A stretch of DNA of 64,000 nucleotides from Fasciolopsis buskii (lineage: Eukaryota > Platyhelminthes > Trematoda > Plagiorchiida > Fasciolidae). Under the pieces are notes generated by a model. That model was not told the origin of the DNA. It saw nothing but the letters and a program-made list of their open reading frames with translations, and did not search any database. This document shows positions 12,601 through 22,603 of the stretch, piece by piece. The position numbers were made by a program, and so were the translations under genes. The stretch spans positions 279,220-343,219 of the forward strand of contig LUCM01001803.1 of NCBI GenBank assembly GCA_008360955.1, in the 5' to 3' direction. The first letter of the stretch is position 1, and every line of letters begins with the position of its first letter.

Positions 12601-15600
12601 TTTCTCCTCTTCTGTTCGTTCCTCTCCCGTTACCAAACTTTTCCTGCCCAACTTGCTCGTAATGACATTGATTTTAATCACGGGCTATTTTCGGCTCGAT
12701 GCATTTACCCCTCGTTTTTCCGTCCCTGTGTTCTTCAACTGAGATCAGTTGACGGATATTTGGTGCGGTCACAGGTCACTTGACTTGGGGTGACCTGTTT
12801 TGTTGCAGTCCACTTTCGTTTTATCGTTCACGTTGCTCGATTGTAGATGTTCCGTTCGTTTAAATTGATTTTTGGCTGCAACGCTCAAGTGAGTGTTGTT
12901 AGACCTGATCAGTCGTGCAGAATTTCTTGTATTTGCTTGAACCATGTTACAGGTACTTTCCACTTACTCTCTTTCATCAAGCCATCATTTTTAAGCAGAA
13001 GTTCGTCCTATTTTGACTACCTTTTGGTTGGATAGTGACTGAAGCTCACTACCAAAGGTGTTGTTGGTGTGTATATAATTTCAAACTCATGAATAGTACC
13101 GCAGAATTAGCGGAGCAGTCTTGTTATTTCTTGGGCTTCGCATCAAATCGGGTTACGCGTTGCTTTAGGGTTTCGAAGTGTTATCCAGAACATGGGAAGT
13201 CTATTTTTAGACGAATCAATTGTGAATCGCTGATCGACTTCACCCGGACCAAACTGGAACCTTTCATAATTACAGAGCATGTAATTGGTTTTTTCAACCC
13301 TGAAAATCAGATTAAAATGTTAGTGTTTTTGGTTCATATCAGCTCATAAATAAAAATTTTCCAAGCAAAACCCAAACCAAAATGCTCGTTTCTATAGTTC
13401 ATTTAGTCCGTAGTTCACATCGTTGTTTGATCTTGGACTGAAATAAGTGATTATATTAGGTCATTTGTGAATCGTCCATTGCACAGCCACAAAGGTACTA
13501 AATCAGAAATCGCGGGCCTAATTTTTGACGGGACGTGAATCAAACTTCGCGTAGTCATTTGCGCAACATTTTCCAGGCCAAAAACCAGTTCACTACAAAC
13601 CAAAGTGAGATCTAAGGAGAATATTGGCCAAACGGAAGTAGTGAAAGGATTAACAGTTTTACACTGCAATGCAACCTCAGTTAGTTAGTTCGAACTCCCG
13701 TTGTTTAATGCAAATAGATCCCGTTTGATTTGGTCCTTATCCTAACTCGGCTGGTAATCTGTACCTTGGAAAAATAATTGTTTCCAAGTATGGACGGTCG
13801 AACTCACCGGTCCACGATAAAATTCTGTGGGAAGTTTTTACACCTTACGGTTATTCTGTAACATTACAGCGAGTATTCTCTGGGAGACTAAATAGATTGC
13901 AAATCTTTATATTGAATTGGTATTGTCGTTCGTTCGCTAACTACGATTCGAATAAACCGAGTCAAATTCTTCCCGCGCTGGCCACCGTTTGCATGGATCC
14001 CGGCACACAAAAGAAAGTCAGCCATTTTTGCAAGTAAATCATCCTGAAAATGAATTTCTCTCAACCGTGAATGTAATCGTCTTATCCGATTAGGTAATCA
14101 CCGTCGAGATGTGACGGATTAACTAGGAAAACTTTTGATGCTCGTGGACATTTAGTAATATTGAGGTACAATAGAATGCAATGTGAAATAGCATAAGAAT
14201 CGGTGGGAAGAATAGGATCGGTTAGGTGCACCTGATTTGTGATAACAACTGCAGAATCGGTTGTGTGATTTGGGAAAAGTTCTTCCATGGATTAATCAAC
14301 GTCCTGAAGCTAGTCAGTTTCAGCACTGCGAACTGTCATAAAAGGTTGTCAAATCAAAGAGGAATTGCAGACATTTGGATTTACTTACAAATTCCGTTTT
14401 TCGTCTTTTTGTTGGAAGGAAACTTGACAACTTTTCCGCTTAGTTGTTCGTGTACTGCAGAAGTTTTCTACATGCGCTGTACAACGGTGGCGTGACTGTC
14501 TTCGGTTACGCCTACACAAGATTTCCTCCACTGAATGACAACTAATCAAATGTGGTAAAACAGATGTTGGTTTTCGGGAAATTTACGGAACTTTAGAATG
14601 TCAGTCACTTCAATCCAAATTGGGCAAGCCTGTCTGAGTATGAAATAATACGATGCTGCCGTAGGTTCATATCGAACTGGTCAGTTACAAATTTGTGCAA
14701 TCTTTATCGCATTATGACTCTGTAGCTCACCGCAGGTAGATTTAATTCAGTGGTCATTCTAAAACTACAATGAAGATAATTCCACGTAAATTTTCCGTAA
14801 ATTACTTCTTTACTTTTATCGCCTTGTTTTGGCCAGTGTAGAATGGCATTGTTGTAATATGCACCCGGAATTCCATACAATGAATCCAGATCAAACAGAT
14901 CATTAATAACCACTTAGCATCAACACATGCTCTAACCAACTGGGAGTCGAACGTGACGGAACAAAGCCACTAACAGCCTAACCTTGTTCAGTTGAGAGCT
15001 AGTGCTTCAGGAGAAGTAACACCGTTTTGAAGATCAAGCAAATTAACCATTTACTCATTGTATTCCAGGCCAGAATACTGGTCCATCCGATCACAAAGAT
15101 CATACTTTTTCATCCCCTTTTTCGTGAACACGTGCATCTACTTCAGTCCATTTGAATCCCAGTCCTCCCGGGGAGAGTCGAGACGAAACCGGGTTGTGAA
15201 CATAATGTAACAATTTGGAATGACCAAGCAAAGATATATAAACAACAGTCGTTCGGAATGAATGAAAATACCATTCTCCCTGGATCGGCGTATGATTGCA
15301 AGACAAAATCCCCGCACGGATCGGGATTCCCGTTCTAACTAGAGCAGTTTCACTATTTGTGATAAGATAGGTTAGATTGGTTTGGACACGAAACTTCCGG
15401 AATGAATGAGCCAGATGCTGACTTTGCATTAGCCCGGCCTATTTATTCATATTTTATCCACTAGTGTTCCCTAAAGAACGTGGTCCTTGTGGACGGAAAT
15501 ATCCAAAGGCGTGTTTTTCTTATTGCTCTATTGGCTGACAGTAGGTTGAATTTTGTAGTTTTTCGTGGAATGTGTAAATGCATTCGCAGGCATTCATTCA

Positions 15601-16120
15601 TACGAGCACTTTTTTGATGCACTTTCAGACTTGCGTTCGTTCTTCCGGCAACCTACCGTAGGGAACGAGAATGACGGATGCTTACATGGATATCGTGTTC
15701 TAACGCATCATTGTTCGTTAAGTATTTTGGCATCGTTTGAAATCGGGACTTGACATGCTCGATTCACACACACGCGCGCACTCGCACACACGCACACAAG
15801 CACATGTAAATTCATAGTTCTTGTACGGAATTCGAAAATATTTTATACACGTCGCACAGAATTTCACCTCAAATTGCTTCCTTGTATTAGGTGGTTTGCT
15901 ATAACAGAGATGATTTGTACTAAAGCGATTACTACCATGTAAATAGTAAATTTCTCCATTCAACCCAGAAATTTAAAATTTCGGTCTAGAAACTTAAGAC
16001 TTTTGAGGGTAGTAGAATATAACCGGCCACAAATGGCCTAAATAGACCGCTTTACTCCTTTATCCGTCACATTCAGAACGAAGAACATATTCCCTGATCA
16101 GGGTACGAGTCGGTGATTAC
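6661..16120. other. Long unassigned stretch, no gene seen
   Basis: No recognisable exon, RNA gene or transposon was found over 9.4 kb. Notable only are an 8-bp-stem hairpin near 7815-7837 (ACCGTATT with its complement), a T-rich run near 9337, a GT-rich imperfect stretch around 10670-10725 and an imperfect CA tract at 15774-15806. Open frames up to 109 codons occur (for example 15100-15429 minus and 13035-13349 plus) without recognisable domains. Confidence 0.55.
15774..15806. repeat. Imperfect CA/CG-alternating microsatellite
   Basis: A purine-pyrimidine alternating run of CA units, interrupted by CG dinucleotides in its middle, spans about 33 bp. Such alternating tracts can adopt left-handed DNA, but here it is most simply a decaying microsatellite. 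Confidence 0.8.
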
Positions 16121-16142
16121 ATAAGTTTTCAGGAAGGGAACA
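16121..16142 (-). repeat. Short match to the SINE tail seen at 17.5 and 38.0 kb
   Basis: 21 of 22 bases match the segment at about 37977-37998, which lies in the non-tRNA part of the SINE copy there. The similarity stops abruptly to the right. It may be a truncated tail of the same family or a chance match. It lies a few hundred bp left of the reverse-transcriptase remnant and the inverted SINE pair, consistent with a retroelement-rich pocket. Confidence 0.35.
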
Positions 16143-16550
16143 GTCAATGAATCCAGTAATTTTTCTGGATCAGATCAATTCAGACGGTTATCAGAATTTT
16201 AGCTTCAATGATACTGCACCGCGTGACTCGGGTTTACAAGAGCAAAGATCGTTAGTGATAGGCCGGATTTCGTCCCCGTCCAGGTTGCATCAACTAATTT
16301 TTTCTCATTCCCGGTTAGCCGAAATATACCATATCCAACAGGGTATCTTGGATTCAGTCGACCGAACAACTCTCTCTGTTCAGTGCATTTCAGCGGAAAG
16401 GTATGCCACAGACGCTTTTGAATTTGCCGCAAACATTGTGGTCACATATGTCATCAGTCTAACCTTACTTAATCATTGTTAGAGTGAGTGAGAATACTTT
16501 AGGTGGTCTTCAGAATACAGTCACCGAACCGGAAACTGGTAAAAAGCTAA

Positions 16551-17030
16551 TTGAACTGGAAGGCCCATAAAGCCCTTTGTGCATTAGATAGACTAGAACG
16601 AGCTGTAGCTCCATTCAGCATGTGCTTGGTATCTTCAGGATGTAAAGTGCTGGTTCATCACTCAATGGCAGTGGTCCCCAGCTTGATACGCGTTGGTGAG
16701 CAACTGATAACAACAGACCGCTTCACTCATTTCCGCATTTGCTTAAAAAGGACGGTAGAAGGGCAGCAGAGGTGAATGCGTGTTTATTGAAAAATGTTCG
16801 TGCGACGTGCGCTGGACTGAAACACTTGGAGCTGTCCTGGTATTTCGCTGAAGCTGAAAGGTTGTGCGCATTGCGCGGATGTAAGTTAAGTTCTGCTAGA
16901 TTTTTGCGGGCAGAAAATATTTATCGCCTAGAGGTTTTCGAATATCGAGTTTTGTGCAGCATAGCTGGGACTGGATAGAATGACTGCATGGTCAACACTA
17001 AGGTTAGAAACTGGGTACCAGGTACCGGTT
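16551..17030 (+). pseudogene. Decayed non-LTR retrotransposon reverse transcriptase, C-terminal part
   Basis: Two overlapping frames give one recognisable protein. The first (16572-16742) has an A-L-D-R-L segment, then a C-K-V-L motif, then P-S-L with a G-E-Q-L and D-R-F-T stretch. A +1 frameshift near 16742 moves to the second frame (16745-16975), which reads A-A-E-V-N-A, then A-G-L-K-H-L, then R-A-E-N-I-Y-R-L-E-V-F and C-S-I-A-G. After an in-frame TAG at 16976-16978 it continues through T-K-V-R-N to about 17030. This order of motifs is that of the region downstream of the catalytic aspartates in CR1/RTE-like ORF2 proteins abundant in flukes and other invertebrates. The middle part (about 16829-16905) is strongly diverged. 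The polymerase core and endonuclease are not visible, so the copy is dead. The exact clade cannot be set by eye. Confidence 0.7.
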
Positions 17031-17228
17031 CAGGGGATTTTCTGTTGTGTTGTAAGAAAAAGTGGATTTTAATCTTGTTAAATCACGCATTCAACTTTTC
17101 CGCTTCTCAACTATTAACACTATTCACGCTCGAATACACTAGACACTTGTACAAGCCAGAAACAGCTAAAGTCTAACGTGATCACGTCCCAGTCAGATTA
17201 TAAAGTGCCGAGTCCCAACCTTTAGAAA

Positions 17229-17258
17229 ATTGACATTTTAATTTATTGACATTTTAAT
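17229..17258 (+). repeat. Short tandem duplication
   Basis: The 13-base unit TTGACATTTTAAT occurs twice, 15-16 bp apart, between the reverse-transcriptase remnant and the following SINE. It could be a leftover of retroelement tail sequence or of a target-site duplication, or simple slippage. Confidence 0.6.
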
Positions 17259-17286
17259 AACGCTGTCTATATGAGTTCCCAAAGAA

Positions 17287-17432
17287 GTCCAGCGGCCACC
17301 GTTGTAGCATTTGAACACGCAGGTCGCTAGTTCGAATCCTCCCACTTCTGGTCACTTTCTATGCTTGTTGGTCACGTCTCCTTTCCCGGAAGTGGTATAA
17401 ATTATCATTTCTTTAATGATAAAGTAAATGAG
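17287..17432 (+). mobile_element. tRNA-derived SINE, forward copy
   Basis: The head matches the copies at 38.0 kb and 19.8 kb. It contains a near-consensus B box (AGTTCGAATCC at 17329-17339) preceded by a shared GTAGCATTTG-like block. I estimate about 78% identity over 50 bp to the head at 38.0 kb. The body (17355-17432) also aligns with the 38.0-kb copy and ends in an A+T-rich part containing TTTAATGATAAAG. Transcription by polymerase III from internal A and B boxes is the usual mode for such elements, but the A box here is eroded. It lies immediately right of the LINE remnant; LINEs of this type often supply mobilisation enzymes to SINEs, although no shared 3' end is visible here. Confidence 0.6.
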
Positions 17433-17447
17433 ATATTTTATTATGTT

Positions 17448-17540
17448 TCTTTACCTATAAATGAAACAATACTGCACATCATTTTCAAGAAGGAAGCTGC
17501 GACCAGTAGAGGGCTGCGAAGTTTTAAACAACATAGGAAA
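17448..17540 (-). mobile_element. SINE copy of the same family, inverted
   Basis: The segment from about 17458 to 17520 aligns with 37961-38023 in the same plus-strand order, sharing an AATGAAACAA start and an AGAGG(G/A)CTGC end. Since the 38.0-kb copy is on the minus strand, this copy is also minus. It therefore faces the forward copy at 17287-17432, tail to tail, with only about 15 bp between. Its tRNA-like head, expected to the right (about 17545-17600), is too degraded to recognise with confidence. Confidence 0.5.
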
Positions 17541-17956
17541 TATGAGTTCAGCGAGTTGTGGGAGCCGAAAATGAGCATTTCTGTAGTGTTATCACAGATA
17601 TTGGCAGCATGGGGCTTCGAATGACAATTCACATACAGAAGAATTGGATGCAAATAAATGAATTCGGCTTCCAACCCCGTTTTGATGAAGGTGAGAGTGA
17701 GAAAAAGAGGTTTCAGCGTTGTCAAAAGACAGACAAGTATGTAGTACCATAAATATTTGCATTCACTCTGGAATTTTTTATCACTCGCAAATTTGGTGCT
17801 TTTCGTATTTCCGAGTTGACAAAACTTAATATTTCCGGTATTTTTAGCGACTGTGTTGTTTTACTTTTGTTGATTTGGAACTGAGTGAGACGGACATGCA
17901 TTAGTAAGATATAAATGTCATGACCGCCTTAGTGGTTCTAGTGAGCTGATAGCAAC

Positions 17957-17987
<31 letters not shown>

Positions 17988-18013
17988 ATAGTAATAGTGG
18001 TAGTAATAGTAGT
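17957..18013. repeat. (AGT)n microsatellite
   Basis: About ten perfect AGT units (17957-17987) are followed by imperfect AGT/AAT units up to about 18013. The minus-strand reading gives a run of Leu codons in one frame, which is an artefact of the repeat. Confidence 0.95.
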
Positions 18014-18495
18014 CTGGTACTCAGTAGCCTGTTTTTGCCGGAAAATAGCTGATTTAACGACCACCGTAGATGAGGAGGTCTCTTGAGAAATCGAATTTCA
18101 AAATTTGGGTCACATTGAACATGGCATGCGGGTGTCGCTGCACAAGTGCACAATTCTGATGACTCATTTGAAGCATTCTGTGAGTCATTCATTCTGTTTT
18201 CTTTCGGACGCATCAACATTTTATTAGGAGGCACCTTTTTTCCTTTTTTATTGCATTTTACTAACCTGGTTCGTAGCTTAGCTACGAGAGTCTAGGTCAA
18301 ATTCAGCAACATTTGTAACAAGTATGTTTCAATGTTAACAGATATGTGCAACGTCTGATCGGATGCTGGGACTAAATGGGTGGGGTTCAAACGTGTCCAT
18401 ACAAGAAAGTTAGTGTTTCATTTTGTAGTTCGAAGTGGTTTGCCCGGGAGATAATAAATCATTGCAGTTATCATGTTCGTAGGACGGCGAAACAG

Positions 18496-18496
18496 C

Positions 18497-18531
<35 letters not shown>

Positions 18532-18532
18532 C
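18496..18532. repeat. (CAA)12 microsatellite
   Basis: A pure run of CAA triplets of about 37 bp. In one plus-strand frame (18376-18582) it reads as a poly-glutamine run inside a 68-codon open frame. There is no other support for a protein, so it is annotated as a simple repeat. Confidence 0.95.
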
Positions 18533-19798
18533 GCATAACAAGCAGTGCGTGGAAACTATGCGGACAGAGGATCCTCAAATAGCAGAACATTTAAGCACAG
18601 ACGGCTGGTCAACACACCTTGTGGAAGCAATCGAGGGTACTAGATGGTGCTAAGTTCGGGTTCCCTAGATTGTGAATTAATGAGGCATGGTCGTGTATGA
18701 TAGTAATCTAACCAATTATCGTGATATGAATGCAGAATCTGAGCCCCAATGCGTGACAATGTAAGTAAAACAATGTCCATTTGTTCATGTTGACCCGGTT
18801 GTAAACTTCAAAAACAAGACAAATATTTTATTGAGAACAACCTGAACTGACCAACAAGATCGCTTACGATTATCCGTACTCAATGTTACAATACAGAGCA
18901 GAAAGTGAGATTACGAAGACACTTTCAGCTAGTCGACATTTCGGACAAACCCAAAGAAACATGTAATAAAGAAACAACCGATTTTTTCATACAAGTGTGA
19001 TGCTTTAAATGAGTATAGCTTGTGCATCTGCAAGAAGTAGAAGTGGTTGATAGTAGAGTGCCTTTTGCGTGACATCAAGGATGACCTTTCGCAAACCGAC
19101 TTTTCAACCGACCCCGATGTGGCCATGTTTTCATTGGGTTGAGAATCTTTGATTCGCTGCTAACCTCTTTTCTATAGGATGAACAACTGATCATTTGGCT
19201 TACCGTGATTTGCTTTTAATTCAACTTTCTTGACAACTGAAGCATTCTGGATAGAAGATTGCATCAACTGTATTGGCAATGAAGACATCGAGTTAGTCTT
19301 TTATTCCATGCATTTGAAGTAATTATACGTAGCCAATTCCTCACTGATCTATTTGATGTCAATAACTGGTATTTCCTTACCTATTACGACGGAAAAGAAA
19401 TCCGGCTATGTATAGTTTTATTGACTGGGTTGCTGAAAGTCCATCTGTGAACTGTGATACATTTTTCAGCAGTGTGATTACATTGAAGATAAAGATAGTA
19501 GTAGTAGTTATAGTAACGTGATTTGCTAGGCAAATGAATTTGTGATATCTTGTCGCCGAAACTATCACAGTCGCAAGGCCGCAATGTCAGTTCTGCCCAT
19601 CCAATGATGTGCAATGTTGTTCCATTCGAACTCAAATATTTTGCAATTCACTGCTTCTGAGTGTTTTACTAGGGAAAAGGATAGCTTTAATTTGGTCTCA
19701 TTAAAGCTCAGAAATTGTTCGCTTTTTCTCTGATGTTTTTTCCGTCTAATTTAGGGTCATGTATGTATTTCAATAAGACTGTCACAGTCAGCATTTGT
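18533..19798. other. Unassigned DNA
   Basis: No gene, RNA or transposon recognised. Short open frames only. Confidence 0.5.
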
Positions 19799-19866
19799 CT
19801 GCTGACCAGCAATCAGGAGATTCGAACCTAGGGCGATGACATTCAAGATACCACAGTGGTGGCCGT
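19799..19866 (-). mobile_element. tRNA-derived SINE head, minus strand
   Basis: Read on the minus strand, this carries a near-consensus B box (GGTTCGAATCT at 19828-19818). The flanking blocks match the 17.3-kb copy, including a shared CGGCCACC start upstream of the B box and a CTGGTCA end downstream. Only the head is clear; the body, expected leftwards (below 19799), is not recognisable. It sits beside a (TG)n microsatellite. Confidence 0.55.
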
Positions 19867-19876
19867 AGGATTACTC

Positions 19877-19898
19877 TGTGTGTGTGTGTGTGTGTGTG
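19877..19898. repeat. (TG)11 microsatellite
   Basis: Eleven TG units in a row, directly next to the SINE head at 19799-19866. Confidence 0.95.
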
Positions 19899-22518
19899 AT
19901 TCCTTAACTCAGACAATAAGAGCATACGAATATTTACTGCATAGACAAGCAAACGAAGAGTTCTTATCACTTTGGAAATATTATCCGTTACAACCCTACC
20001 GAGGGGCTGAAATAATCCGGAATCTATTTGCAACTATGAACGCAGTGAATTAAACGTTTGTTTCAGCCCAGGTCCAGCCTCAACCCATTCCCAAAAACGT
20101 CTATTCCGAATCCCATCTAAAAATTGTCACTTGTGAACCTGAACGACTGTATAAACGAATTTTGCATAATTTCGGAATTCAACATTTGTTATATTATCAC
20201 TCTGTTAATAGTTTGGGTCCACGTGTACCACCTCCGATTACATTCTGGGGTGAGCAATAAAGATACTTTTCCGAGCATATTTATCTATGTGTCGTCTCAC
20301 ATAACGTCAACATTTCTTTGGTTTCCAAACGTAACAATGCATGTTATCCCACAATTATTTTGAAATAAACCAATAGCTTGTTTTTTCACAGAATCTCATA
20401 TGTCGGAGTGAGACTTTTGGCAAGCAGATTCGAAGCCGATACTGTGAAATAATAATAATGATCTGAATATTAGTATAAACGAAAACAGTTGGCGTAAACA
20501 TCCAAAGTTACGCTGCACTACGTGATTGGAAGCATTAGAAATCTATGAAAAATATATTACTTCCCCTGAGGGAGTACTGCCAGCAGGTTTGAGAAAACCA
20601 AACTCTTACACAGTTCCGAGTTTGTTATAAGTTGGTTCGATGAAAAAATCTCATCGAATATCTGTTAGAGTCTGGCTGAAATTATACTGGTCTAATTAAC
20701 CTGAGCACTGGAATATGTTGTTTAAAATATCACAGTTAGAAAACAACATACGTGATACAACTGACCAGCCCAAATAACAATACGTAACTGTTTTAATTTC
20801 CAAACTAGCAGGACAGTGTGTGCGCATTTTCATAGGTACCGCAAAGATGGAGGTCAAATTCACAGTTACACGTAGTAGAACCTCCTGGATTCAAATACGA
20901 TGTGTGGAATCATGAGGACTAATGAGAATAAACAAGAAAACATGAAGATCGCGCATCCGGTTAGGGATTCGTGGGCGGCAAATCATCTATGGCAGTGACA
21001 CACTAGGGTTGGGGAGAGATCTATTTTGACCGATACGGGCAACTGGATGCATAATCCTACTGATTTCACTCAAATTTATGCTTCTGTATTTCAAACACTG
21101 TGGGAAATAATGACGTGGCTGCCTTAATAATATCTCCCCTAGTATACTGGAATTCGACATCCTTGTGACTTCGATTTGCCGACGCCTCATGTAAAAAGAG
21201 CAGCGTCTACCGAAACCCCAATCGGGAAAGCTAAGAGAGTTTCATAAGTTTTCCATTTATCACATCGAAAGTTGACATTCATACTTCCTCTGTCAGTTGA
21301 TTGGATGAAAAAATTTGTACTCGTTTGTGTACAATGTAAATCAAACGCGATTTAATTTTTCCGTCAACTTATGTCCCGGCAACTGGGAAAGACGGAGAGA
21401 GAGAGAGAGAGAGAGAGTGAGTAAGAGATTATCACACATGCGCACTCAGTTATTCATCCTAGGCACGTTAACTTATCCATCGTTTATAGGAATGAAACCT
21501 CTATACGATTCACAACTTGTTTTCATCTTTTCTTTAGTCAATCCAGTCTGTACGAAGTTAGAAGAAGTCAGTTCAATTAAACCTATTCATTACCTCGAAC
21601 CAGCAAGTATGTTAATGAGACCAAATGTTTCCAAGGGAAGCTTAATTATTCAAGGAAGCAAAATGGAGAATATGTGCAAAAAGTAAACTTAACAGATGGA
21701 TATGTTTGCTTTTGCGCAACTATCTAGAACTTCTTATTCGACATCAGGGAGCACATCAGTGGGGTTTGTGTGATTTGATCTCGTATTTACTGGACGTGTG
21801 TTCTGAAGCATGCACTAGGTCTGTCCGTGATCTGAATGCATGCATATCATATGGTCATTCAGTCGAAACGTGGCAGCTTATTGATGCTTCTTTCCTTCGC
21901 CTACCCCAGCTGCTTTGATTTGGTTAGACAATTTTCGAAACAATGTCAAAAATGATCAGTTTGCCTAGTGATCAGATGTGGACAACTGGATAGTCTTTGT
22001 GATGCCTGAAGTACATATAGTTGTGCAGATTTCTTCTGAGAAGTTATCCGTGTAGGTATGAGCCGCAAACCACTAGTACCAATTTTGTTATGAAATGACA
22101 TTATGGGGCTCAGCTATTTCAGTTTACTGTTTAGATCGCAGAACCTCCATTTCCGGTGAAGGTGTAGCACTACTAGTATCATTTCGACTGATGACAAGAC
22201 GTTTGGGATTCTAACGACAAGATAAGTCATCTGGATATAACGAACACTGGCAACCTTAGCCATGGGTAAAATCCAATTTCGAACCAATTAGCATAAAAAA
22301 CATTTTATGATTCATTTTTACCGGTAAGTATGGTCGTTCTTAGTCTTTTACAAATCCGTTCCTTGGATCATGATGGCCAAATTAGGATGCACTGCCATAC
22401 CGAATATCCCTCCCTAATTCCATTCTGGATTTTACAAATGTGACTTCTCAAAATCGACCACATCCTCAAAGTCAAAATATTTTCGCAATCAGATGGCGTT
22501 GTCCTTTCGTCCGGAATG

Positions 22519-22521
<3 letters not shown>
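19899..22521. other. Unassigned DNA with one GA tract
   Basis: No gene recognised. A (GA)n tract lies at 21395-21417 inside a 123-codon open frame (21315-21686 plus) with no recognisable domain. A 70-codon frame at 21706-21918 has faint similarity to the end of a retrotransposon reverse transcriptase (Y-G, E-T-W and L-R-L spaced plausibly), but too little to call. Confidence 0.5.
21395..21417. repeat. (GA)n microsatellite
   Basis: About eleven GA units, followed by an imperfect GTGAGTAAGAG stretch. Confidence 0.95.

Positions 22522-22602
<81 letters not shown>
22522..22602. repeat. (AT)40 microsatellite, 81 bp pure
   Basis: An uninterrupted AT dinucleotide run of 81 bp, the longest pure simple repeat in the window. 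It is self-complementary and able to extrude a cruciform. The true genomic length is uncertain because assemblies often collapse or expand such tracts. Confidence 0.97.

Positions 22603-22603
<1 letters not shown>

Noticed and set aside
18268..18310. A-box-like TAGCTTAGCT near 18.27 kb
   Set aside because: No B box at the proper distance; the string is part of a short palindrome (CGTAGCTTAGCTACG).
18376..18582. Open frame with a 13-residue poly-glutamine
   Set aside because: Artefact of the CAA repeat; no support for coding on either side.
21706..21918. Faint likeness to the end of a retrotransposon reverse transcriptase (Y-G, E-T-W, L-R-L)
   Set aside because: Only a few matching residues with an insertion needed between Y-G and E-T-W; below what I would accept without a search.
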